From assembly GCA_030837965.1 (NCBI GenBank), contig JAUTXP010000013.1, forward strand, positions 1 to 64,000: DNA of 64,000 nucleotides, written 5' to 3'. Below, in pieces: positions 37,952-52,379 of the stretch (position 1 is the first letter of the stretch; the number at the start of each line of letters is the position of its first letter). Below the pieces are notes generated by a model, which worked only from the letters and a program-made list of their open reading frames with translations, was not told the origin of the DNA and did not search any database. The DNA comes from Acidimicrobiaceae bacterium. Its GTDB lineage: Bacteria; Actinomycetota; Acidimicrobiia; Acidimicrobiales; JAUTXP01. The position numbers and the translations under genes are program-made.

Positions 37952-38653
37952 CTAGATCGAGATGGACTCGACCAGCTTGGCCGCGGCCGCGGCCCGGTCC
38001 TCGGCCGCGGTGACGGCCCGGCCGATCACCAGCAGGTCGGCGCCCGCGTCCAGCGCGGCCTGCGGCGTGGACGTTCGGGCCTGGTCGTCGGCGTCCGCGC
38101 CCGCGGGGCGGATGCCCGGCACCACGGCAACGAGGCGGGGGGCGAGCTGCTTGGCCTCCTTGACGTCGCCCGCCGCGCACACCACGCCGCCGCAGCCCGC
38201 CTCCACCGCGCTTCGCACCCGGTTGCCGAGGACGTGGGGCGGCGCGCCCGCGTCGCTGGTGAGGATGGTGACGGCCAAGGCGCAGGGCGAGTCCAGGCCC
38301 GCGGCCGCGGCTCCGTCGCGCAGGCCCTCGACGCCGCCCCGCAGCATGCTGACGCCGCCGAAGGCGTGGAGCGTGAGGTAGGACGCGCCCACCGCGCCCA
38401 GCACCCGGGCCGTCTTGCGGACCGTCGTGGGAATGTCGTGCAGCTTGAGGTCGAGGAAGACCTTGTAGCCCAACTCGGTCATGGTGACGACGGCGTCGGT
38501 GCCCGCGGCGCTGAACAGCTCGAGCCCGACCTTGGCCACGCCGAAGTACGGATGGAGCTCGCGGGCCATCCGGGTGGCCTCGACCAGGTCGTCCACGTCG
38601 AGGGCCAGGGCCAGCCTGCTGCGGACGTCGGGCGGGGTGGTGATGGCGGTCAT
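37952..38653 (-). CDS. pyrF: Orotidine 5'-phosphate decarboxylase
   Basis: 233 residues. The active-site segment FLDLKLHDIPTTV, the N-terminal ALDVDDL and the phosphate-binding VVPGIRP are present. Last step to UMP. ATGA overlap with pyrD; last gene of the pyr operon. Confidence 0.96.
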   Translation of the reverse strand: MTAITTPPDVRSRLALALDVDDLVEATRMARELHPYFGVAKVGLELFSAAGTDAVVTMTELGYKVFLDLKLHDIPTTVRKTARVLGAVGASYLTLHAFGGVSMLRGGVEGLRDGAAAAGLDSPCALAVTILTSDAGAPPHVLGNRVRSAVEAGCGGVVCAAGDVKEAKQLAPRLVAVVPGIRPAGADADDQARTSTPQAALDAGADLLVIGRAVTAAEDRAAAAAKLVESISI

Positions 38654-39570
38654 TGCGCGGCTCCGATCAAGTCGTTCACGTCCGATACTCCGTTGTGTTG
38701 GCACCACTTCGCCAACTCGCGCTGCACCCGGACCGGGGCGCGCGGGTCGGCGAACGTGGCCGTGCCCACCTGCACGGCGTTGGCCCCGGCCAACAGGAAC
38801 TCGACCGCGTCCTCGCCGGTGGCGATGCCGCCCACGCCGACGATGGCCGCGTCGGGGAAGGCGGCCCGGCAGTCGAACACGGCCCGCACGGCCACGGGCT
38901 TGATGGCCGGCCCGGACAGGCCGCCGCCGCGCGCCCCGCTGCCCAACCGCGGCCTGCGGGTGGCCGGGTTGATGGCCAGGCCCATCACCGTGTTCACCAG
39001 GGTCAGGGCCTCGGCACCCGCGTCGAGCACCGCCCCTGCGATCTCCACCACGTCGGTGACGTTCGGGCTGAGCTTGGCCCACCGCGGCCGCCCGCAGCCC
39101 GCGGTGGCGCCCACAGCCTCGGCCGCGGCCGACGCCGAGTGGGCGAACATGTGCCGCCTGTCCTCCACGTTGGGACAACTGAGGTTGACCTCCACGGCCA
39201 CCACCTCGGCGGGCGCGTCGGCCAGCATCGACGCGGCCTTGGCGTAGTCCTCCACGGTGAAGCCCCAGATGGACGCCACGACCCGCGGCGTGGCCGCCAG
39301 CAGGTCGGGCAGCTCCTCCTCCAGCCACGCCTCTACACCCGGGCCTTGCAGGCCGACGCTGTTGAGCATCCCGCCGCCTGTCGTGGCATGGACCCGCGGC
39401 GCCGGATTGCCCGCCCAGGGCGCCGCGCTCAACGACTTCACCACCACCGCGCCCAACTCGGCCAGGTCCATGTAGCGGGCCAGCTCGGCCCCGTGCCCCG
39501 CGGTGCCCGACGCCGTCATCACCGGCCCCGGCAACACCACCGAACTTCCCACTCTGGAGGACATGGCCAT
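38650..39570 (-). CDS. pyrD: Dihydroorotate dehydrogenase, class 1 type
   Basis: 306 residues (304 if the ATG at 39564 is used). It has PVMTASGTAGHG, VVKSLSAAPWAGNPAPRV, VEVNLSCPNVED and GVGGIATGEDAVEFLLAGA. It lacks an N-terminal membrane segment, so it is a soluble class 1 enzyme; the NLSCPN segment resembles class 1B, which normally works with PyrK, but no pyrK is next to it. The ribosome-binding site is about 19 bases from the first ATG and lies in a hairpin with the start region. Confidence 0.93.
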   Translation of the reverse strand: MAMSSRVGSSVVLPGPVMTASGTAGHGAELARYMDLAELGAVVVKSLSAAPWAGNPAPRVHATTGGGMLNSVGLQGPGVEAWLEEELPDLLAATPRVVASIWGFTVEDYAKAASMLADAPAEVVAVEVNLSCPNVEDRRHMFAHSASAAAEAVGATAGCGRPRWAKLSPNVTDVVEIAGAVLDAGAEALTLVNTVMGLAINPATRRPRLGSGARGGGLSGPAIKPVAVRAVFDCRAAFPDAAIVGVGGIATGEDAVEFLLAGANAVQVGTATFADPRAPVRVQRELAKWCQHNGVSDVNDLIGAAQ

Positions 39571-39596
39571 ACCCAGCGGGTACCTATGTCCTCCAG
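39554..39596 (-). promoter_or_regulatory. Hairpin masking the pyrD ribosome-binding site and start
   Basis: In the leftward mRNA CTGGAGGACAT (39586-39596) and ATGTCCTCCAG (39554-39564) are perfect complements, 11 bp, with a 21-base loop. The 5' arm contains the only GGAGG upstream of pyrD; the 3' arm begins with the second candidate ATG, and the first ATG lies in the loop. Folding would hide ribosome-binding site and start together. Confidence 0.7.
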
Positions 39597-39614
39597 ACCG
39601 GAAGGGGTGGGGGG

Positions 39615-44150
<4,536 letters not shown>

Positions 44151-44154
<4 letters not shown>

Positions 44155-45441
44155 CGTTGGGCCTCGGCGTCGAGCACGACCGGCTCGCCCCGCAGGATGG
44201 TGTGGCGCACCTTGCCCGTCAGCTTGCGGCCCGCGTAGGGCGTGTTGCGGCTGCGACTGGCCAGATGCTCGGGCTCGACCACCCATGTGGCCGCCGGGTC
44301 GATCACGGTCAGGTTGGCCGACGCGCCCTCCACGATGGGCCCGCCATGCTCGCCGCTGATGCCCGCGATGCGCGCGGGCTGCCACGACAGCAGGGCCAAG
44401 AGCCTTTGGTGGTCGAGGCCGAGTTCGGTGAGGCCCAAGGCCAGCGCCGTCTCCAGGCCCAACATCCCGGGCGGGGCCTGGTCGAACGGCTGCTCCTTGG
44501 CCTCCAGCGCATGGGGGGCGTGGTCGGTGGCAATGGCGTCGATGGTGCCGTCGGCCAGTGCGGCCCGCACCGCGGCCACGTCTGCTTCACCGCGCAGCGG
44601 CGGGTTCACCTTGAACACGGTGTCGTAGCCCGCGCACTCGGCGTCAGTGAGGGTGAAGTGGTGCGGCGCGGCCTCGGCCGTGACCCGCAACCCTTGGGCC
44701 TTGGCCGCGCCGACCATGGCCACCGAGCCCGCGGTCGACAGGTGCAGGAAATGCACAGGCGTGCCGGTCAGTCGGGACAAGGCGATGTCTCGCAGGACCA
44801 TCAGCTCCTCGGCCTCGGCCGGGATGCCGGGGACGCCCAGCCTGCTCGACCACGCCCCTTCGTTCATGTGCCCGCCCGACGCCAAGGCCTCGTCCTCGCA
44901 GTGCTGGGCCAGCGTCACGCCGAGGGCGCCCGCGTACTCCAAGGCCCTGCGCATCAGACGCGAGTCCTGCACGCCGTTGCCGTCGTCGGTGAAGAGGCGC
45001 ACGCCGAGGGCGGCCATCTCCCCCAGCGGGGCCAACTGCTCGCCCCGCCTGCCCACCGTGATCGCACCCGCGACGCGCACGTCGCACAATGCAGTCGCCC
45101 CCAGGTCCAGCACTTGGCGCACGGCGGCCGCGTTGTCGAGGGCGGGCTCGGTGTTGGGCATGGCCACCACCGCGGTGTAGCCGCCCAGGGCCGCGGCCCG
45201 CGAGCCCGACTCCACCGTCTCCGCCTCCTCGCGGCCTGGCTCCCGCAAGTGGGTGTGGAGGTCGACCAGGCCTGGGGCGACGATGCAGCCAGCGGCGTCG
45301 ATCACGTGCTTGTGGTCGAGGGCCTTGTCGACGGCCGCAATCCGGCCCTTTTTCACCAGCACGTCGGCCTGGCGCGACCCGGTGGCGTCGACCACCGTGC
45401 CGCCCTTGATCACATAGGCGCTGTCGATCGCAAACGGTTGG

Positions 45442-45452
<11 letters not shown>
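44151..45452 (-). CDS. pyrC: Dihydroorotase
   Basis: 433-residue metal-dependent amidohydrolase (class I). [20 protein letters not shown] carries the metal His pair, and ATDHAPH carries the catalytic Asp. TTG at 45452 overlaps the pyrB stop by 11 bases, the same geometry as fmt-rsmB; GTG at 45413 is possible but would remove the first strand. Confidence 0.95.
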
Positions 45453-46984
<1,532 letters not shown>

Positions 46985-46994
46985 TCAGACCAAG

Positions 46995-47023
46995 ACCCTA
47001 GCACCCACCCGCCCTCGGGTCAG
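46995..47023 (-). promoter_or_regulatory. Promoter of the pyr operon
   Basis: On the minus strand CTGACC (47018-47023), 17 bases, TAGGGT (46995-47000), overlapping the nusB stop. The start near 46988 would place the PyrR-binding loop at the very 5' end of the mRNA. Confidence 0.6.
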
Positions 47024-47424
47024 GTGGACTGGCGGACGGCGGCGGCCACGCTGGCCAGCAGGCCGTTCACGAAACGGCCCGACTCGTCCGTCGAGAACTG
47101 CTTGGCCAACTCCACCGCCTCGGAGATGACTGCGCCGATGGGCACGTCGGCCCGCTCGCACAGCTCGTACACCGACATGCGCAAGATGTTGCGGTCCACC
47201 GCGGGCATGCGCTCCAACGGCCAGTCGATGGCGAACTGGCGGATGAGCCCGTCGATGCGCTCGCCGTGCTCGGCCACGCCCTTGACCACCGCCACCACGA
47301 AGGGGTCGGGCTCGACCGGCAGTTCGTCCAGCACGGCCGCGGGCGACACGCCCTTCACCTCGGCCTCGTAGAGCAGCGACATGGCCCGCTCCCTGGCCTC
47401 GCGCCGGGTGGCCGGAAGGCTCAC
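47020..47424 (-). CDS. nusB: Transcription antitermination factor NusB
   Basis: 134-residue helical protein; RREARERAMSLLYEAEV and NRILRM-like segment DRNILRMSVYELCERADVP with AVELAKQFSTDESGRFVNGLL. It binds boxA RNA with NusE; a boxA-like site is in the 16S leader of this window. GTGA overlap with efp. Confidence 0.96.
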   Translation of the reverse strand: MSLPATRREARERAMSLLYEAEVKGVSPAAVLDELPVEPDPFVVAVVKGVAEHGERIDGLIRQFAIDWPLERMPAVDRNILRMSVYELCERADVPIGAVISEAVELAKQFSTDESGRFVNGLLASVAAAVRQST

Positions 47425-47984
47425 CCTGCTCGGGTGATGTACTCGCCGCTGCGGGTGTCGACCTTGATGCGGTCGCCGATGTTGACGAACAGGGGCACCT
47501 GGACGACGTGTCCTGTCTCCAACGTGGCGGGCTTGCGGGCGCCGGACACCCGGTCGCCCTGCACACCGGGCTCGGTCTCGGCCACGGTCAACTCGACCGC
47601 GGCAGGCATGTCCACGGCCACGATCTCGGACTTGTACATCTGGAGCACGGCCGAGTCGCCCTCCTTGATGTACTTGGCCGCGTCGCCCAACGACGACTCG
47701 TCCACGTGCAACTGGTCGTACGACACGTTGTCCATGAACACGTACTGCTCGCCGTCGCGGTAGAGGTACTGCATCTCGCGCTTGTCGACGATGGCCTGCT
47801 CCAACTTCTCGTCGGCCCGATAGGTGCGCTCGATGACGGCGCCGGAGCGCACGTTCTTCAGCTTGGTGCGCACGAAGGCGCCGCCCTTGCCCGGCTTCAC
47901 GTGCTGGAACTCGACCACGCTGAACAGGCCCTCGGGCAGGTCCAGGGTCATCCCGTTCTTCAGGTCATTGGTGCTGACGCTCAT
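47421..47984 (-). CDS. efp: Elongation factor P
   Basis: 187 residues. The KOW-like N-domain loop carries VKPGKGGAFVRTKLKN, whose Lys (PGKGGA) is the usual modification site, followed by two OB domains (MDNVSYDQLHVDE, DTRSGEYITRAG). It relieves ribosomes stalled at polyproline. ATG at 47984 is in an ATGA overlap with the peptidase gene. Confidence 0.97.
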   Translation of the reverse strand: MSVSTNDLKNGMTLDLPEGLFSVVEFQHVKPGKGGAFVRTKLKNVRSGAVIERTYRADEKLEQAIVDKREMQYLYRDGEQYVFMDNVSYDQLHVDESSLGDAAKYIKEGDSAVLQMYKSEIVAVDMPAAVELTVAETEPGVQGDRVSGARKPATLETGHVVQVPLFVNIGDRIKVDTRSGEYITRAG

Positions 47985-49099
47985 GCGACGAGTTCCTTTG
48001 GCGACGAGGTGAGGATGCGGCAACCGTCGGCGGTGACCACCACCGTGTCCTCGATGCGGACGCCGCCGTGCTCAGGGAGGTACACGCCCGGCTCCACGGT
48101 GACGACGTTGCCGGCGGCGAGCGTATCAGCCGACGTGGAGCCCACCGCCGGGGCCTCGTGGATGTCGAGGCCCACGCCGTGGCCGGTGCCGTGCACGAAG
48201 GCCGAGCCCCATCCGGCCGCGCCGATCACCTCCCGGCAGGCCGTGTCCACGTCGAGCGCTCCCCGCCCTGACGCCACTGCCGCCACGCCCGCGGCCTGCG
48301 ACTGGCGCACGACCTCGTACATGCGCAGGGCCATCGGGTCGGTGGGCTCGCCCACGCTGACCGTGCGGGTCATGTCCGAGCAGTAGCCGTCGAACAGGGC
48401 GCCGAAGTCGAGCACGACCAACTCGCCCCTCTCGATGCGACGGGCCGTGGGCCGATGATGGGGCTTGGCCCCGTTCGGCCCCGACGCCACGATGGTCTCG
48501 AAGCTCGGCCCCGTGGCCCCTCGACGCCGCATCTCGGAGTCCAGGGCCAGGGCGAACTCGGCCTCGGTGGGGCCTTCGTAGAGCAGGGCGCGCAAGTGGG
48601 CCAAGGCCCCGTCGGCGCAGTCGGCCGCGGCCTGGATGCGGGCCACCTCGCCCTCGTCCTTCACCTCTCGGAGCCGCTCGACCAGGCCGAGGGTCGGCAC
48701 GAGCGTGGCCGACGCGAACCACTCGGCTGCCATCGAACGCTGCTGGGCCCACGTCACGCTGGCCGCCTCCAACCCGACCCGTTGAAAGCGCTTGGCGTGG
48801 GCGACCACCGCATCGCGCTGGGCGCCGGGGAGGCCGATCTCGACTTGGGCGGGCAGCCGCACCTGCTCCGCGATCTGGGTGCCATAGCGGCCGTCGGAGG
48901 TGAGCAGCAGGTCGTCCGCCGTCACCAGCAACATCCCCGCGGAGCCGGTGAAGCCGGTCAGGTAGCGCACGTTCTTCAAGTTGGTGACCAGCAGGGCGTC
49001 GCACTCCGACGCCATGGCCGCCCGCAGCCGTTCGACCCGGCCCGCGTGGTCCATGGCCGGCAACGCGTTTGCATTTGCCGTCGGGGCAGGCCGATTCAC
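47981..49099 (-). CDS. pepQ: Xaa-Pro aminopeptidase (M24 family)
   Basis: 372 residues. The C-terminal pita-bread domain supplies metal ligands: LDFGALFDGYCSDMTRT (two Asp), GTGHGVGLDIHEAP (His), TVEPGVYLPEHGGVRIED (two Glu). A creatinase-like N-domain precedes it. Next to efp in many actinobacteria. GTG start in GTGA overlap with aroQ. Confidence 0.93.
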   Translation of the reverse strand: MNRPAPTANANALPAMDHAGRVERLRAAMASECDALLVTNLKNVRYLTGFTGSAGMLLVTADDLLLTSDGRYGTQIAEQVRLPAQVEIGLPGAQRDAVVAHAKRFQRVGLEAASVTWAQQRSMAAEWFASATLVPTLGLVERLREVKDEGEVARIQAAADCADGALAHLRALLYEGPTEAEFALALDSEMRRRGATGPSFETIVASGPNGAKPHHRPTARRIERGELVVLDFGALFDGYCSDMTRTVSVGEPTDPMALRMYEVVRQSQAAGVAAVASGRGALDVDTACREVIGAAGWGSAFVHGTGHGVGLDIHEAPAVGSTSADTLAAGNVVTVEPGVYLPEHGGVRIEDTVVVTADGCRILTSSPKELVA

Positions 49100-49536
49100 A
49101 GCAGCCCCGCCACCGCGTCGATGGCCAAGCGGTAGCCCGCCCCGCCGAAGCCCATGATGGACCCGTTGGCCACCGGTGCCACCACCGACGTGTGCCGCCA
49201 CGGCTCGCGGGCGTTGGGGTTGGAGATGTGCAGCTCCACGACCACGCCGTCGAAGGAGGCCAGCGCGTCGTGGATGGCCCAGGCGTAGTGGGTGAAGGCG
49301 CCCGCGTTGATGACGATGGCCGCGCACCGGCCCCGCGCCCCGTGAATGGCGTCGACCAGCTCGTGCTCGGCGTTGGACTGGACGTGTTCGAGGTCCAATC
49401 CATGCGACTCGGCCGCGGCCTGGGCCGTCTTCACGTGGTCGTCCAGCGTGGCCGTGCCGTAGACCTCAGGCTGGCGTTGCCCCAGCAAATTGAGGTTGGG
49501 GCCCGAGAGCAGCAGCACCGTCCGCCCATCGCCCAT
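49096..49536 (-). CDS. aroQ: 3-dehydroquinate dehydratase, type II
   Basis: 146 residues; LSGPNLNLLGQRQPEVYG carries the catalytic Tyr, NAGAFTHYAWAIHDAL and ELHISNPNAREPWRHTS follow. The ATG at 49536 has GGGAGG eight bases upstream; the ATG two codons earlier is only two bases from that site. Confidence 0.96.
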   Translation of the reverse strand: MGDGRTVLLLSGPNLNLLGQRQPEVYGTATLDDHVKTAQAAAESHGLDLEHVQSNAEHELVDAIHGARGRCAAIVINAGAFTHYAWAIHDALASFDGVVVELHISNPNAREPWRHTSVVAPVANGSIMGFGGAGYRLAIDAVAGLL

Positions 49537-49608
49537 GGTCATCGCCTCCCGAACGCGCGCACGCCGCACACGATAAGAGGCCCCGCCGACCCGTGCATCG
49601 GTGTCATG

Positions 49609-49628
49609 GCTGCACCGACCGGTGCAGC
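49609..49628. terminator. GC hairpin between aroB and aroQ
   Basis: GCTGCACC-GACC-GGTGCAGC, a perfect 8-bp stem immediately after the aroB stop, flanked by two copies of CGGTGTCATG. No U-run follows, so termination is only suggested. Confidence 0.4.
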
Positions 49629-49632
49629 GGTG

Positions 49633-50673
49633 TCATGCCGCGCCCATGGCGTGGAGGGTGTCGCGGACCACGGCCTCGGACACGCCCGCCACCACCTCCA
49701 CGCCCCGAAGCCCGTCGAGCACGAACGTCAGCCCGGCCACCGCCTTTTTGTCCCTGCCCATCAGGGCCATAAGCAGTTGCGCCTCTGCACCGGACGGGAG
49801 TTCGGCGGGGAGGCCGTAGCCCCGCACCACGGCCTCGTGATACGCGACGCGCTCCTCGTCCACCCGCTCCATCCGACAGGCCAGCCGGGCCGCGAACACC
49901 AGGCCGATGGCCACGGCCTCGCCATGGCGCAGGTCGTAGTGCCCCGCCGTCTCCAGCGCGTGGGCCAACGTGTGGCCGTAGTTCAACAGGGCGCGGCGGC
50001 CCGACTCCCGCTCATCGGATGCGACCACGTCGGCCTTGATGCGCACGCACGCGGCCACCCGCTCGTCCAGGGGCAGGTCCTCCAGACCCACGCCACCGCC
50101 GCTGCTGCCACCAAGACCACTGCCGCCGCCGAGGAAGTGGTACTTGGCCATCTCGCCGCACCCGCTCAGGTACTCCCGAGGCGGCAAGGTCGACAGCACC
50201 TCGGTGTCGCACAGCACGGCCGCGGGCTGCCAGAAGGCGCCGATCAGGTTCTTGCCCTCGGGCACGTTCACGCCCGTCTTGCCGCCGATGGCCGCGTCGA
50301 CCTGGCCCAGCAACGTGGTGGCCACATGCACAACGGGCACGCCCCGGTGATAGACCGCGGCCGCGAAGCCCGCGGTGTCGGTGACCACGCCGCCGCCCAC
50401 GGCCACCACCGCGTCACGACGCGTCAGCCCCCATCGGGCGAAGCGCCGGCACAGGTCCTCCACCGTCTCCATGCACTTGGCCTCTTCGCCGTCGTCCATG
50501 AGGAACGTCTGGTGCTCCACGCCAGGATCGACGGGGACACCCACCGACTCCTGCGTGACCACCGCGGCCCGCTTGACCCCGACGGGCAGGACTTCGAGCA
50601 GGCGGTGCCTGGCCCCGTGGCCGACGAGCACGTCGTAGCCCCGCTCCCCCAGGTCGACCTTGACCGTGATCAC
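49633..50673 (-). CDS. aroB: 3-dehydroquinate synthase with a glycine-rich insertion
   Basis: 346 residues. NAD site and catalytic regions are present: VGGGVVTDTAGFAAAVYHRG, TTLLGQVDAAIGGKTGVN, CGEMAKYHFL and NYGHTLAHALE. Between GEMAKYHFL and LEDLPLDE is a Gly/Ser stretch (about residues 182-197) not usual for the family, next to the substrate-binding Lys region. GTG start in GTGA overlap with aroK. Confidence 0.94.
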   Translation of the reverse strand: MITVKVDLGERGYDVLVGHGARHRLLEVLPVGVKRAAVVTQESVGVPVDPGVEHQTFLMDDGEEAKCMETVEDLCRRFARWGLTRRDAVVAVGGGVVTDTAGFAAAVYHRGVPVVHVATTLLGQVDAAIGGKTGVNVPEGKNLIGAFWQPAAVLCDTEVLSTLPPREYLSGCGEMAKYHFLGGGSGLGGSSGGGVGLEDLPLDERVAACVRIKADVVASDERESGRRALLNYGHTLAHALETAGHYDLRHGEAVAIGLVFAARLACRMERVDEERVAYHEAVVRGYGLPAELPSGAEAQLLMALMGRDKKAVAGLTFVLDGLRGVEVVAGVSEAVVRDTLHAMGAA

Positions 50674-51164
50674 AGGGCGGCCATGATCTGCTCCACCACC
50701 TGCTCGGGCTCGACCGCGTCGACGTCCACCACCACGTCGGCCAGTTCCTCGTACAGGGGTCGACGCTGCGGGTACAGCCGGGCCAGGGCGGCGGCGGGAT
50801 CGTCCCCCAACAGCGGCCTGCCCTCGCCCCGGCCCACGCGCTCGGCCAGCGTGTCGACGCCGGCGCGCAGCCACACCACGGTGCCGCTGTTGCGCAGCAG
50901 CACGCGGTTCTCGGGGTCGAGCACGGCCCCACCCGCGACGGACACCACGCTCGGCTTGCCTCGCTCGACCGCCTCCACCAACGCCTTGCGCTCCTCGACC
51001 CGGAACGCGGGCTCGCCGTCCGACGCGAAGATCTCGGGCACGGTGCGACCGGTGTTGGCCATCACCTGCTCGTCGCTGTCGAGGTAGGGCCGGCCCAGGC
51101 GCTCGGCCAACAACCGGCCCACGGTCGTCTTGCCCACGCCCATCATCCCGATCAGGAAGATCAC
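50670..51164 (-). CDS. aroK: Shikimate kinase
   Basis: 164 residues: P-loop GMMGVGKTTVGRLLAERLG at 6-24, shikimate-binding DSDE and FRVEER, lid RPLLGDDP. GTG start in GTGA overlap with aroC. The pil-aroC-aroK-aroB order echoes the pilMNOPQ-aroK-aroB order of proteobacteria. Confidence 0.96.
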   Translation of the reverse strand: MIFLIGMMGVGKTTVGRLLAERLGRPYLDSDEQVMANTGRTVPEIFASDGEPAFRVEERKALVEAVERGKPSVVSVAGGAVLDPENRVLLRNSGTVVWLRAGVDTLAERVGRGEGRPLLGDDPAAALARLYPQRRPLYEELADVVVDVDAVEPEQVVEQIMAAL

Positions 51165-52321
51165 AGGCCCGCGACGAAGGCAGCGTGGTTGCGCTCGAAC
51201 TCGACCACCGAGTCGCCGCCGAACTTGCGCAGGGCCTCCCCTGCCAGCACCAGCGCCATCATCGTCTCGGCCACCACGCCCATGGCGGGCACCGCGGTCA
51301 CGTCGGTGCGCTCCTTGAACGAAACCGTCTCTTCCTTGGTGACGGTGTCGACCGTCTTCAGCGTGGGCTTGTTCAAGGTGGCCAGCGGCTTCATGGCCGC
51401 CCGGGCGACGAGCAGCTCGCCCGACGAGATGCCGCCCTCGATCCCGCCCGCCAACGACGACTCCCGCCGATAGGCGGAAGCGGCCGCGTCCCAGGTGATG
51501 GGGTCATGGGCATCAGACCCCCGACGCCCGGCCACGTCCCAGCCCTCGCCCAACTCCACCGCCTTCACCGCTTGGATGCTCATGAGGGCTTGGGCCAACA
51601 AGGCATCGAGCTTGCGGTCCCAGTGGACATGGCTGCCCAGCCCGACGGGCACGCCATAGGCCAGCACCTCGCACACGCCGCCCAGGGAGTCGCCCGCCTT
51701 GGCTGCGGCCTTGATCTCATCGACCATGGCCTGCTCGGCATCCGGGTCGAAGCAGCGCACCTCGGAGTCGTCCACTGCGGCCAGGTCGGCGGGCCCGGGC
51801 CGGGCCGTGGACTTGGTGGTCACCGGCCCGAGCTGAACGACGTGGCTGAGCACGTCGATCCCGATACGCGCCAGCAAGGCCTTGGCGCACGTGCCCGCCG
51901 CGACCCGCGCCGCCGTCTCGCGCGCCGACGCCCGTTCCAGCACGTCGCGCGCGTCGTCGAAGCCGTACTTCTGCATGCCCGCCAGGTCGGCGTGGCCGGG
52001 CCGGGGCTGGGTGAGGGGGGCCTTGGTCTGGCCCGGCGCGGGCGACATCTCCTCGTGCCACTTGTCGGACTTCACCCACTCGCTGTTGCCCACCTCGATG
52101 GCCACCGGCGAGCCGAGCGTGCGGCCGTGCCTGACCCCGCCCAGCAGGGTGACCTCGTCCTGCTCGAAGCGCATCCGCGGCCCGCGGCCGAAGCCCAGCC
52201 TGCGTCGGGCCAGCTCGCCCTGCACCTCCGCGACGGTGAGGGGCAGGCCCGCGGGGAGGCCCTCGACGATGACGACCAGGCCTTTGCCATGCGACTCGCC
52301 CGCGGTCAGGAAGCGCAACAC
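51161..52321 (-). CDS. aroC: Chorismate synthase
   Basis: 386 residues; FMN enzyme completing the shikimate pathway. FLTAGESHGKGLVVIVEGLPAG, GKTLGSP-like HGRTLGSPVAIEVGN and RASARETAARVAAG are conserved. GTG at 52321 or TTG at 52318 starts the protein. Confidence 0.96.
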   Translation of the reverse strand: MLRFLTAGESHGKGLVVIVEGLPAGLPLTVAEVQGELARRRLGFGRGPRMRFEQDEVTLLGGVRHGRTLGSPVAIEVGNSEWVKSDKWHEEMSPAPGQTKAPLTQPRPGHADLAGMQKYGFDDARDVLERASARETAARVAAGTCAKALLARIGIDVLSHVVQLGPVTTKSTARPGPADLAAVDDSEVRCFDPDAEQAMVDEIKAAAKAGDSLGGVCEVLAYGVPVGLGSHVHWDRKLDALLAQALMSIQAVKAVELGEGWDVAGRRGSDAHDPITWDAAASAYRRESSLAGGIEGGISSGELLVARAAMKPLATLNKPTLKTVDTVTKEETVSFKERTDVTAVPAMGVVAETMMALVLAGEALRKFGGDSVVEFERNHAAFVAGL

Positions 52322-52335
52322 ACGCTCAATCTACC

Positions 52336-52353
52336 GGGCGGTGCTTGCCGCCC
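52336..52353. terminator. Hairpin between the minor-pilin operon and aroC
   Basis: GGGCGG-TGCTTG-CCGCCC, perfect 6-bp stem, 26 bases after the stop of the last minor-pilin gene. No U-run follows, and a TAGATT box for aroC lies just beyond. Confidence 0.4.
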
Positions 52354-52379
52354 AGCGGGTTGGCCTTTGGCCGCGACGA

